The position numbers were made by a program, and so were the translations under genes. Shown piece after piece: positions 10,773 through 22,412 of a stretch of DNA of 64,000 bases. The stretch's first letter is position 1. Every line of letters begins with the position of its first letter. The notes below the pieces were generated by a model. That model saw only the letters and a program-made list of their open reading frames with translations, did no database searches and was not told the origin of the DNA. Source of the stretch: Burhinus oedicnemus (Eukaryota > Chordata > Aves > Charadriiformes > Burhinidae); contig VFFE01006880.1 in the NCBI GenBank assembly GCA_008921705.1, forward strand, positions 110,694-174,693, written 5' to 3'.

Positions 10773-13700
10773 GGATAAAGAAAAAAACTGTAAAACATGT
10801 TACCACTCTCAGCACGAGTTACACAATTTTAATCAAAGGCTAATACTAAATTGGGGAGATCATTTCCTTTGGTTTAGGCTAAGGGAAATCATGGTCAGAG
10901 TATAAGTGAGACAGACTTAATGAAAATGAAGTTTCTTAGAAAAAATAAATCTAAACAAATTCCATGTTAACTCTCATTCTCCTCACAGTTTTAAAAAAGG
11001 ACATGAGAGAAATTTCACTGGTGTAACTTTGATGCCAAGCAATCAGCTATGCAATAAACAGATCAAAAGTGATAACTTAGCAGAGCCTGAGTGAATCAGC
11101 GAGGTGATCTTGTCTTATGCTTAAGGCTTAAGTAGCCACTTGGCACATGCACAGGACGAGGGCTCTACTCCCTTTTCATACAGCACAGAATTGCCTTGTA
11201 TCAACAGAAATGGAGATTTCTTCATCCTTTAAAAACCCTTTACTTTGTGCCTCTCTATTCTGTAGAAGGCTACTATAAACTCCAACAGAGAGACAACAAC
11301 AATCTTTGTTGTTGCAAAATAAACAGCAGGGAGCTTCCTAGTTATTCACATTCAACAGCAACAAATTTATTTTAGTCCAGCAGACCAAAGACACACTTGT
11401 GCTAAAGCAACACTCCCTCAGTGAAATACCAAAACCGTTTTCAACACTGTTGACTCCTATTTTAAGTTCCATTGCATTGAACTGCATTATTTGGGGAAAC
11501 AGCCTACAAAAAGCATGAGAACGAGGTAGTTTCCAGGGCATCACCAAGTGCCTTTTCATGGACCTCTCTACTGAACAGTGTGGGAACCCATGTGAAGGCA
11601 GCATGAGAATTCATTGTGTTACTGAGGCTTGCTGTGATATAGACATCTGAGGTACTTGAAAGTCCCAGCAAGTCTTTGTCTGAGAAAACAAGTAAATAGC
11701 TCTTTTTATTTGGCCTTTATTGGAATAATTGATGTTGCTAGAGAGAACACAGTGATAAATTCGATCATCATTCTCTCAAAAAACCAAAAATAATCTCTCT
11801 AAAGAACAGTCTGAAAGCAAGTACAATAATTTAGCAGATAGATTTAAAGCAATCATAACTGCAGAGTGGATTTACCTTGTAAATTAAGAACTTGCATATC
11901 TACATCTATACATTTAAATGGGAACACAATGTTACCTTTGCTCAAAGGCAGTTCCAAATATCAAGTGAAAGCAGAGGTTTCAGATGTCAAACACTTCAAA
12001 CATTGACTTTTGACAGTTTGTACTTATATAGGAGAAAATCACCCCAAAGAACTGAGGTTCCTACTGGACCTCAAACTTCTTTATCTGAGAATTTGGTGGC
12101 CAAAAACTCTTTCAACCATGGGCACAGTAAGAGAAGGGATTCGGGGTAGATTTTTTCTATCCAAAATAACTTGCAGCAGATTTTCACAAAACTGTCTTGT
12201 TATCCATCCTTTTGAGCACATGTGCTCATGACTCCATGGAGAGGAGTTGGCTAAGCACCCTGATCTACACTTCTTGCCCTTGTTTGCCTGAGCTCTGTCT
12301 TGGGAACTGCTCGCTGCTCTCTCAAAGGTGGACTAAGTTCACAACTAAGACAAAGGCAGGTTGCTCAAGACAGTCTCCACTGGGGACACACCAGCCACAA
12401 GGCTACTTATATTCTTTTGTCCTCCTGATAGCAATTCAGTTAAAAAAAAATTAAGAGGGGCTCTAGGCTGCAAGGCAGATTTGAACCTATCATTATCCAG
12501 ACAAAAACACCTCAACTGGAGCTTCCAGCTGGTTCCTTAAAATCTGTCAAGATGGGAAAATGTAACAATCTCCCCCTCAGAAACCCAAAATCTCACTTAG
12601 GTTTACATCCTCTGTCTAAAGGAATCTATCGTTTAACTACATGAATAGAGATTGTTATTGTCAAAACTCTCTATTACCACCAAAATGACACATACATTAA
12701 TACATCACTGGAGGAATCTAGAAGGCTCAAAATATTTGGCACGTTTGGAAGCAATATTGATGTTGTGACATGTATTTTCATCCTTTCTTGGATTTCTTAC
12801 CAAGGGCCGTAACCTTCAGTTGCTGACAGCTCAGACCCAGATCCACTACATTCCAATGTCTTAGAGTAGAAAGAATCGTCCTTGCTCCTTCCTCCTACCT
12901 GCTGTATCAGGAGTAGCCAATAGTCAAAAGTTTAAACCACACATGTTAAGGGCATTGTGCTTTTTTTAAAGCATCATAAGTACACAGTGCTTTGCCAGAA
13001 ACTATTTGTATAGATCAGTAATGAAATTTCATAGTAGTTTATGTATCTGGAAATCACTATGCTGAATTGCACACAAGACTCATCTAGTCCAACACTTCCT
13101 CTACACCAGCTACTTCAGAAGGAAAGCAAAGAACTTCATCTTCTGGTACTGTGGAAGGGGGAGGGAACAAAAATCGAGCAACCCACCTGTTTAATTCTTC
13201 TGCCTTGGTCCCAAGAAACCTGGTGTTCAACAAAACTTGAATTTTCCAACAGAGGGATGGAAAATGATACTAAGACTTTTGAAAACTTCTTCACAAAACA
13301 TCTATGCAACGTAAGGCCAGTAGCAATTTTCCGTATCTTTACCCATTTTCCAAATGTTTCTTAGTTTTCTGAAATGCCACTCAGGTTTGCATCAAGTGTT
13401 TTACTGAATGTTCCTCTGCACCAAACCATTCTCTCTCAACCAGCAGAAAGAAGCCGGCAATCACCCCCCTCAACTTGCCAGTGGTGCAAAGCAGGATTTT
13501 TAAGGGTCTGGAGACATTACTTTTACAAGATTAGACAAGAAGGAGTGATTTCTGCCTGGGTGAGCCAATGGGAATTGCGTGTCAGCACTTCATGAGGAAT
13601 CAAATTCCCTTCGTTTACTACAAATCGCTTTATGTCCTAAGGATTCCTATATGAAATAGTCATTCCCCAGGCAAGATCTCCATTTACTCTTGCCTGAGGT

Positions 13701-15120
13701 AGACTCTGAATCAGATCTTCAGAGCTGGGCTCCTGGGTGCTTAGTGACATGCAAGCAGAATGAAAACCTTGTCCCAACCACAATGTCACATGCTGATGAA
13801 GGGCAGATCCTCATAACTTCATCAGGAACACGACTTGGGCCTGTGACTTCTGCCCTTCAGAAGCAAAATACATAAATAAGTATTGGAGGGAGTTTTTTAA
13901 TTGGCAACTTTCTCCAAAGTGAAGCCCAGACTGTTAGTAAAGTATTCTTGGTAAAAACTCTCCAATCTCTTTACCCTTATAGGGTATAAAATCAAGTTTG
14001 CAGCTCTAGTCTGGCCTGCTTCCAAAGTTGGAACATCTGCAACCTTTAAATCCCTTTTTACTATAAACTCAAAACAGGCTTTCCCAGGAAAGAGTCTGCA
14101 CTTATTCTGGAAGCCACGCAGTACTAAAAAATTAAAACCCTAAAGTATTAATAATACCCTTCCCTGAGACTAGAGTGCTTTGTAAAAATGTGAACAAAAA
14201 TAAGAGTAATACCCAAGAAATTACAATTCTGCTTCACATATGGGATCATGATTTGTAAGCAAGGACCTGTGACTTTAACAGATGATTCAAAACCCATGAA
14301 AAACCCAAAACAACAACTGTAATTCCTTAGGAACCTCCCCAAAGCTAAGGCATTTATAACTTCTGTGTACTAACGAAACAACACGGAGCTCATCTGTTTT
14401 TCAAGATGTAAGGAAGAAAACAAAACCAAAAAAAAAAAAAAATTGATCTCAGCTGCATTTAGGCTACTCTATCCAACGAGCATGTTATATACCTTCTCAC
14501 TTCATGGTTAACCCTTGAAAGGGAACACTGTGCATATTCATGGATCAAAGCATCTTCAAACAGGATAATCTGGCTACCTTATCAAGTCAATTGACAGTTC
14601 ATTTCTGGGCCTCTGCTGCAAAACTCCCAACAGGCCAGCAGCCCATAATACCAGATACAGCCTCTTCTCCTTTCTTCTTTCTGCCACTGTACTTGATGCC
14701 GAAATAGACATTTTGCCCCAAAACACAGAAAGTTATCCTAGTAGGAGCTACATTGTCCTCAATTTTAATCACTTGATGTGCACCTTTACACTATGTTGAG
14801 GGGCATGTAACATGCACTAATTTTGACCATTCCTACTTAAAATTGTTCAGTAATTTCAAGCCATCAAGATATACGTGAAGCACAGCAGTGCAGGATCATC
14901 TCCCCTGTAGACCTTTATGTCTACAGACATAAACCAAGGAACAAACCATTAAGTGACTGTTCCAACTCAAAATAAATAAATAGCAGAGACCAAAATCAAC
15001 CTAAAAGTATATTTAAGAGAATATGTTAGGTGCATTGCTTCCCAGTAAAGTCCAATGTAAAATAACAATAATAGAGCCTTGTAAAATTATTTTTCTTTTT
15101 TTTTTTTCCATTGCCAGGCT
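10773..15120. other. AT-rich single-copy DNA
   Basis: No recognisable gene. It contains an A15 run at about 14428-14442 and two small overlapping palindromes around 14909-14935 (TGTAGAC / GTCTACA and TTATGTCT / AGACATAA). Open frames in this stretch show no domain that I recognise. Confidence 0.5.
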
Positions 15121-15257
15121 CAAAGTACCTCAAAGGAGAAGATGTTCCCTTCTTTTACAGACATGGAAAGTTTTATTCATTCAGCAGGGCAGAGAAAAAT
15201 TTGGAAAACACACCTCCTGAATCTTAGTGTAGCACTCTATCCACTGGACTGTCCCCC
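15121..15257 (-). mobile_element. MIR-like SINE remnant, reverse orientation
   Basis: Reading the plus strand gives the MIR complement in order: TTCTTTTACAGACATGGAAA (cf. TTTTACAGATGAGGAAAC), a CAGCAGGGCAGAG stretch (cf. GTGGCAGAGCTGGG), and ACACCTCCTGAATCTTAGTG followed by AGCACTCTATCCACTGGACT (cf. the tRNA-like head of MIR and related SINEs in reverse). The tRNA-related 5' end is therefore at the right. There is an internal deletion between the TTTTACAG and GGCAGAG segments. This is a better match than the one at 10.7 kb. Confidence 0.65.
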
Positions 15258-18200
15258 AGTACAAAGGATTGCAAAGACAATAAACCATTGGGGGTAAAAG
15301 CTAAAACATATGCTGAGGATCATCAATTAATCTGAACCACTGAAGACTGTTGAATCAAAGGACATACACCAATTTCCTTGAGGTAAGGAGCTTTACACCA
15401 TGTTCTGATATTTATACCCTTTAAAGGCAAGATTGAAGAGTGAGAGAGGATGAAGGCTCTAGGGAAAAATGGGCATCTACTCTTTTTCACACATCTATTA
15501 ATGGTCAAATGCTTGGGCCTGTGTGCATGAAGTGTATGTAAAGAATGTCCAAGGGCTGAGAAAGAGGGTTATCTGGCACAGAAACACACTTCTGATATTA
15601 GCAACTATGAGCTTATTTTAAAATTTAACTAGAAAAAAATCCTCAACAGATGTTAAATATAATGTGGTGGAAGGTATTCATAATTTCTGAGCAATTATTT
15701 CCCAATGGCTTCCACCATAGAAAGGAAAGTATGTTAACTGAAAACAAAGCATGCATACCTGCCTTTGGTGTTGTCCTGTGGCATAGGCAGACGTTATACC
15801 CAAACTCAGTTTCAGTTATTTTCTGTAAGTTATAATTACCACCAGTGCTTTAATTACTGCAGCTTGCAGATGACCCATACAATAACCATTGAAAAAAGTC
15901 ATTAAAGCTAATGAAAAATTCAATTCCAAAGACTTCACTGGATTGGCTTCTAAATTCAGCTTTTAGAGTCTTGGAATAAAACACTTTGACAGTTTACATC
16001 GTTAAATAATTGAATGTCATATAAATGTCCTCTTTTAGTCATCATTCATTTAATTATCTCCACCATTGAAATAATGCAATAAACCCATGCTGATCGGTAT
16101 GACTTAGCACTTAGAAGCACAGATCTAAGAATACAAAAATAGTTTTAGTATTTTTCCTCAGAAAGATCAATTTTAACTTCAGTGTATATTGTCTAAAAAA
16201 CATGATTACTAGGTCCTACTGTTGGGTTCACCATTCTACCTGGATTATAAGGCAAATACACATATTACATATAAAAAAGAGATTTTTCAAGAGGCTAGTA
16301 ACTGCTAAAATGAATTACGGATTGAAAAAGAGAAGCAGCTGTTAAAGAACCAGAGCGCTCTTTTCTTTCTTTTCTCTATATCCCTACAAAGAGATTATTT
16401 TCCCTTCTCTCCAAGTCTGGAAGGCAGTCACCACTTGCCAGCCTTTTGTCTCTGGAGTGTAGTTGAGATTTCTTGTTTAACACTCCATGGTAGCAAGCTG
16501 ATCACGGTTAGCCCAGATATGGGATTTGAGGGTAGAAATATACTGCTATAATTTTTTTTGAAGTGTACGTTTAATAAAAGTCAATATTGGAGGATGTAAC
16601 ATAGTGGTATCTGAGCTATTCTTAGAACGGATGACACGATGTATGGAAACCACAGTATTTCATGTACCACTGACTAGTAAAGATCAGGAAATATATATTT
16701 TATTGCAATTCATTGGTCAGTAATGATTTTCACATTTAATATAATTTGAAATAGCAGTATTAAATGCATATCCCAAAACATTTTAAACTACATTCCCAGA
16801 CACTCACAAATACGGATGTATTTACATGTGTGTGACTGCTACAGGTTTCTGTTTGCAAAATAGAGATCCCATATGTGAAACAGAAGTACTGTTTCTCTAG
16901 GCATTAAAGTCACTTTTATTCACACTAAAAACTATCATGTACATTGATGTCTACCAGAAGAATCCCCAAGATTTTTACATCCAAAAGGGACATTTCTGCT
17001 TCTGATTGGTTGTCTATTCATAACAAAAGAAAACCGTGACTTAAATTCCTAAGATTTCCTTTTAAATATTTAACATTCCAACTTTATTCATCCTAATCTC
17101 TGGATTGTTTTCAGCAACTAACACAAACTAAATGCAGAGTAACAATAAAGTTTTAAGGAAAGCAGGTTCCCTGATAGCATGGGAACAATGAATAACCAAC
17201 CGAGAGTCTGAATTCTTATAATGCTCTTCTAATATTGTACTAGTTCAAGGAGGTGTGAATAAAAAAAATTCAAAGGAATCCTACATCCTTCTATCACTGC
17301 AGACTTGTAGAGAAGGAGATCTCAATTTAGAAACAAAATAAAATAGAATGAATAAATCAAATCTGTATTTACAAAAGGTCTTGACAAATAACAGGCACAA
17401 TCCTTACCATCAATAAGCATTGGCTTTTTTAACCTCCTCTGGAAAACTCAGCCTATGGCATTTAGCTTGCATTGAAAAAAAATTGCAATCTGTAGCATGC
17501 TTATTTTCAATCTAAGTCATGCGATGGGATGAATCATGTGCCTGAGCGTAGAGCAGAAAAGCTAGTCACTTTGAAAAATGATTACCCGTGTATGCTGGCC
17601 ACAATGATTTCATACCAAGAATATTACTTAGTAATGAAAAGGAGAACAGGAACACACACTTCATCCTTCTAACTGAACTTCATCTTCTTCTCATGATGTA
17701 GGCAGTGACTGCTCCTGTCAGTCTGCCTATTACACGTAAAGGAATTAGGGCACTAAGAGTATTAGCAAAACATTTCAGTTCAGAGAGCAATCACACCCCT
17801 GAACAGACCTGACACCAGATCAACCAAATATTCTCATCCAAATATTCTCATCCAAAATCATCTCTGACACGTCCATCCACGTTAGCCATAACTCAGAGAG
17901 AAACCAGGTTTTCTCAGAACTTGCAGTGCGACCCATACAACACACGTCACCAGATTCCTCCAATTGATCTGTGTTCATACGGGAACGAGTTCTAGAAAAA
18001 CATTGGTGCTGAGTGATGGTAAATCCAACGCCCTTCACCTAAGAGCTCTTGTCATTAGTGAGTTATTCTCCCTGGTCAGAAGAGCTACCCGATTCAAGTC
18101 TGAATGTATCTAGCTTCAGTCTCCAGCTGCTGGATCTTCCTTTCCCATCACAAGTTTTTCTTGCCATCAACAGTTTTCTGTTCCTCAAAAAGATATGCGT

Positions 18201-20140
18201 AGATTGTAATCAACAGCGCATAACCTTGTCTTCTTAAAACTAAATACACTGAGCTCCCTCTCAGTCCTTTGAACATATTTTTCTCGTCATCTGAACATTT
18301 CTGACTCTCATCCAATTTTTCAAGACTATAGCTATTTTCTTTATAACAACAGGACTGGTGTAACCATGATGGTCTAAAGATGTAAGTACATCAAAGTCTG
18401 TTCATATGTTGGGAACCTATATAGCTTTAACATAACATTTTAAAATCTTTATTACAAAAGTAGTACTTTACAAAAAAGGGAAACGTAAAAATAACTTACA
18501 ACTGAAAATGTGCAAAGAGTATATATAATATATATAGATTACCATATTCAGATTTTGTCAAAATTTCCATATTGTTGTTACATAAGATAACTGGAAAATG
18601 ACTGAATTTAATGCACTGTATGTGATGTGTGCTGCCTTCGAACAATGAAATTTTGCTGCTTAATGCTTCCCCAAAGGCTTCTGTGTGATGAACCCCGGCC
18701 AGCTCAGAGAAGAGGAGATATGGAAGACCACGGCAATTTTAGTATTGCTGCCATCTGAACAATTAGACAGAAGAACTAAAATAAAATTTAGCTAATTGTA
18801 AAATGTAATTATCTTTGAGAGGAGTAAACCAGCATTAATTCCTCTAAGTGCTCAAATAAATATAAAGGGGTTTCTCAGACATTCTCCAAGTAGGCAAGTA
18901 AAAGAGAAAACTGGAATATTAAAATGAAAGAGGAGAGCATCACAAATCAGGCAAACAAAAATGTAAAAGTTTCTTCAGGGAAACATTAACAACCTTCAAC
19001 TCATAAACTGTATTAGTGCTGTTCTTATTTTTGTGATTAATACCACCTTGGACGTTACTAGTGTTCAACTTTGCTTCTACATGAAATGTATCAAGCTTAA
19101 TTGATGCATTTTATCTTCCCCGATGTTACTGAAAATGGAGTCAGTAACTCACTGCTTCAAGAAGTACGAACTCTCGAAGTTCATACACAGCACAATGGGG
19201 CAAGCAGGCACCGAGTACGTCACGAAGGATGGGCAGAGACCACCTCAGCCTGGCAAACTGAAAACAGTGGAGTAAAACTCTAGTCCAAATCAACAAGTCT
19301 TCCTCAGCATGCAAACATTTAAGAAAGAAATAAAAATGTCCACGGCCTACCGTAACTAACCTATAAATTATTCTTACTCTGGGCTGGCAAGGGATAGCTG
19401 ATTAAAAGGTACTCATCAAACACGCGCATCTGACGTACATGTGTGCCATGCCATTTGGGTGTAGACAACCTACAAAACCTGCATCTTTCCTTGATGTGAA
19501 CTTCTTTTAAATCTAAAACATTTCTGACATCAAGGTACTTGTCCTGTCTTAATGACAGTTCCAAGCGATGAACTTATTTCATGACATGGAGTAGAGCAGA
19601 GAACCAATAGAGTAGGAACCAATTTGAACCTTGTAAGTTTACATTTTGTAGGAGTGATGTAAATCAAGCAACTCTATTTATCGGTGTCATAAGTAGCTGT
19701 AAGTTCAGTGATACCAGAAAAATGTTTCAGATAATCAACAAGCCAAGCAAAAATATTTCTGTTTTATAGAGTTAGCAATGCAGTTGCTTCCAGATTTGAA
19801 AATGAGCATTTGGGTGCAGTGAAATGAAAGAGGCAATTGGAAACCAATTAGCTGAACTGAAAATGGAAATGGTTTCAGCCCCAGATCTGCAATCTGCACC
19901 GAGATTGCATCAGCGTTCTTATTTTATCTCATGCTTTGAAACGGGCTTCACGTGATGAAGAACTGCAAACACTCCCCGGTTTGGTAGGATTTGAGTATTT
20001 CGATATTTATCAACAACGGCAGCAACAAATCCACCACTGATATTTTGATTTATTCACATTCCTAAGGTTATAGATGTTTAGGCAGACAGTTCTTTTGTCG
20101 ATTTAGAGATATGAAATTCAGACCAGGAGTTTTAGCTCAC
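15258..20140. other. AT-rich single-copy DNA
   Basis: About 4.9 kb of unique-looking AT-rich sequence without a recognised gene. It includes a 14-bp tandem duplication (17824-17856) and an alternating AT stretch near 18519-18537. A small CpG-retaining patch lies at about 19120-19230, with no recognisable product. Confidence 0.5.
17824..17856. repeat. 14-bp tandem duplication
   Basis: The unit CCAAATATTCTCAT occurs twice in direct succession (17824-17837 and 17838-17851), followed by a partial third copy. Replication slippage is the likely origin. Confidence 0.9.
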
Positions 20141-20343
20141 GGCTGCTCCTCCACGCTGTTAAGTTCTGTGCAGGGTGAAGAGGTTAATTCACCAAGGAGA
20201 TCTACCACACCTGACACAGCCGGCGTAATGACAATATCGAAAGCTTTCTTTTCTTCCTCTCCTCCCGGGAACAGGTATTTGGAAAGGGGATGTTCTGGGA
20301 TGGGACGAAAAGTGCTTATCTCCCACAGTTTGGGCCTCACATG
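20141..20343 (-). other. Coding-like block with splice-like borders, unidentified
   Basis: On the minus strand the block is preceded by CTTCTTAACACAG (acceptor-like, AG at 20344-20345) and followed by GTGAGC (20135-20140), a good match to a 5' splice donor. Between them the frame starting at 20343 is fully open for about 67 codons, with pieces such as SKYLFPGGEEEKKAFDIVI and SGVVDLLGELTSSP. It keeps about seven CpG dinucleotides in 203 bp, more than the AT-rich surroundings. I do not recognise the product. The length is not a multiple of three (203 bp), which a real internal exon may have. An open stretch of this size can also arise by chance in 64 kb over six frames, so this is a candidate exon or pseudo-exon only. 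Confidence 0.25.
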
Positions 20344-21329
20344 CTGTGTTAAGAAGCAGCACATGAAATATATGGGTTCTTTGAAGTCGCAGATATCTGT
20401 TAATAAGACTGTGGCAATGTGGCCTGCTCGCTCTCACTTAGTAAACAAACTTTACTCAAGGAGCTTGCTATCACATACCAAAAATAAGTAAATAGTACAA
20501 TCAGAAAGAAAACCCATTCTGTAGCTTAACATTATGCTGTTCAGTAGCCTCTCCTCAAATTAGAGTAATTAGAAGCTCTCATGTTCATCCCTCCATGGAT
20601 AAAACACATGTGAGGGGATGCTGACGATGTCCTGCTGTGAAATTCTCCACGTTCCCACAGGTAAACGTAGAGGTAGAAAACCCTGTATTTTGTGCCATCT
20701 TTATTTAGCAAAATATCAGCAACGTCCAATTATGAAATAACGTTAAAACTCTGGTTATAATTAGGACCCATAATTATGCCCAGGCGCTGGCAGAGGCTGC
20801 CAGGCGGCCTCTGTTGGGGGGCGGCTGGGGCTGCCCCGTGCCGGACACAGCCGGTCCCAGCCGGTGCCAGCCGGCTCCAAGGGCCCCACCGCAGGACACA
20901 GCTGAGCCCCTCAGCCAAGCTGGGGGCGCCGGGGGGAAAACAGGGTTCAGGCAGGGCCCAAGGCGGCCCAGGCCCAGGAGGAGGAAGGCCAGGAGGCAGC
21001 AGCAGCAGAGGCAGCCCCAGGGCACAGGAGGAGGAGGAGGAGGGCAGGAGGTGCTGCAGGCCCGGAGCAGGGATCCCCTGCAGCCCTGCAGAGCCCCCGC
21101 TGGAGCAGAGCCCCAGCCTGCAGCCCGGGGAGGGCCCCAGGCCGCAGCGGGGGGCTATTTCCTGCAGGAGCTGCGGCCCTGGAGAGCCCAGGCGGGAGCA
21201 GGGTGTCCCTGAAGGACTGCAGCCCGGGGCAGGGCCCGCGCTGGAGCAGGGAGAGGTGTGAGGAGGGAGGAGCGGCCGAGAGGGGCTGCCATGGACTGAC
21301 CGCAGCCCCCAGCCCTGCGCCCCCGGTGT

Positions 21330-21394
21330 GGGGAGAGGGGTCGGGAGGGGAGGGGGAAGCTGGGAATGGGGAAAAAAGGGTGGTGGGTGGGGGG
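21330..21394 (+). repeat. G-run region with G-quadruplex potential in the ERV block
   Basis: Many G runs of 3-6 separated by 1-7 bases on the plus strand, for example around GGGAGAGGGGTCGGGAGGGG. This fulfils the usual G3N1-7 pattern several times over. It sits about 60 bp upstream of the retroviral AATAAA. Confidence 0.75.
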
Positions 21395-21449
21395 AAGGTG
21401 TTTTAGTTTTTGTCTTTGTTACTCACCGTCCAAATCTACTTTAACTGGC

Positions 21450-21455
21450 AATAAA
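21450..21455 (+). promoter_or_regulatory. AATAAA polyadenylation signal of the ERV LTR
   Basis: An exact AATAAA within GGCAATAAATC, at the position expected inside the avian LTR, followed by T-rich and then GT-containing sequence. Whether it is still used is unknown. Confidence 0.6.
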
Positions 21456-21630
21456 TCAAATTATTTTTCCCCAAGTTGAGTCTCCTTTGCCTGTCATGGT
21501 AACTGGTGAGTGATCTCCCTGTCTTTATTTCAGCCCATGATCGTTCTCTCTTATTTTCTCTCCCCTGTCCTGTTGAGGTGGGGGGTAAGAGAGTGCCTGG
21601 GGGGGCAGTCAGCCAAGGTCAACCCAGCAC

Positions 21631-22124
21631 GCTCCTCCTCAGGGAATAATTGCTTGAGTACTCCTCTGAGTAGTAAGAAGAATGGATTGTACTAGATACT
21701 GGTTGGCTACTAGATACATTTAATTCTGTGCGTATACCCCTTCCACACACAACTAAAGTTTCAGTGCCACAGACTATGTAGTGAATACACATGGTGTTCT
21801 TCAGAGACTATCATGTGGCCATGGCCAAGACAGAAATATTCCATATGGTGTTGCTACCGTACCTATAAAAAGGCTGTAATGAATTCTGACTTCATACCAT
21901 CACATAAGAAGTACAGAAATGTAATGCCTGCCACATTTGGTTGCTCTCAGCCTCTCCCGCGGTCTGTCCTCCCGTGTCTTTTCCTCTCTCGTTCTGCGCT
22001 GGATGGCTGTGCTCACCTCTAGCAGGCGTGCGAGAACATCCATCACCCATCTGTTTGATTTTAAATCAAGCTTTTTTCCAAGCTGTTGCTTATGCTGACC
22101 ATTGGCTCTCGGAAGAGTTATGTT
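21631..22124. other. Unique DNA between ERV block and ancient LINE tail
   Basis: Nothing recognised as a gene. The sequence around 21940-22030 is T/C-rich and could be the decayed body of the LINE whose 3' end follows, but I cannot show that. Confidence 0.4.
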
Positions 22125-22412
22125 GCTTTACTCCCTCCTTCAAGCACCTCCTTGGTGCGATGCCCACAAAGCCTTCACAAGGGTAATGCTGTTGACACAT
22201 TATAGATCATTGCCTGTCGTGGGGAACCACAGCATCTCCTTGTCTTCTCGAACCCTCCCCAGCTCATTCAGTTATTTTCTTTAATCTTTTACACAGATGG
22301 TTATTTCTGGACACGGTCTCCTGTTTTGTCCTGTTGCTCGCAATGCACCAGTCAGCAGGATTAGCAGGATTTATAGGTTCTATGCTAGCAGAAATAATAG
22401 ATAATAATTAAC
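22125..22412 (+). mobile_element. Ancient L2/CR1-clade LINE 3' end, decayed
   Basis: The order of motifs follows the 3' end of old amniote L2/L3-type LINEs as I remember it: TACTCCCTCCTTCAAGCACC, a GCGATGCCCACAAAGCCTTC stretch, CTCATTCAGTTATTTTC, then TTTTACACAGATGGTTATTT and CTGTTTTGTCCTGTTGCTCG, and finally an AATAATAGATAATAATTAA tail typical of these elements. No coding frame survives. The family name is uncertain; the orientation is plus because the tail is at the right. Confidence 0.55.

Larger units (their letters stand above)
20774..21630 (+). mobile_element. Endogenous retrovirus LTR/3' region, GC-rich
   Basis: A sharp GC-rich island sits in AT-rich DNA. The right part (21420-21630) follows the 3' part of a common avian ERV LTR as I remember it: GGCAATAAATCAAATTA with AATAAA at 21450-21455, CCCCAAGTTGAGTCTCCTTT, GGTAACTGGTGAGTGATCTC, TTTTCTCTCCCCTGTCC, and the terminal GGTCAACCCAGCA. 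The left part carries repeated GC-rich phrases around CTGCAGCCCGGG and GCTGGAGCAG plus a G-run region, which I also associate with this family. The AATAAA sets the plus orientation. No gag, pol or env reading frame is visible; long open frames in the GC-rich part have low-complexity Gly/Pro/Gln composition and are unlikely to be genes. I could not find a matching target-site duplication, so the 5' limit is approximate and may be truncated. Confidence 0.8.

Noticed and set aside
20111..20491. A 126-codon plus-strand open frame overlapping the minus-strand coding-like block
   Set aside because: It has no domain and lacks convincing borders; the opposite strand has the better splice context. Kept only as a note.
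20776..21261. A 161-codon plus-strand open frame, and overlapping open frames on both strands, in the GC-rich block
   Set aside because: Composition is low-complexity Gly/Pro/Gln/Arg, several frames are open at once because stop codons are rare in GC-rich DNA, and the block ends as an LTR. Not a gene.
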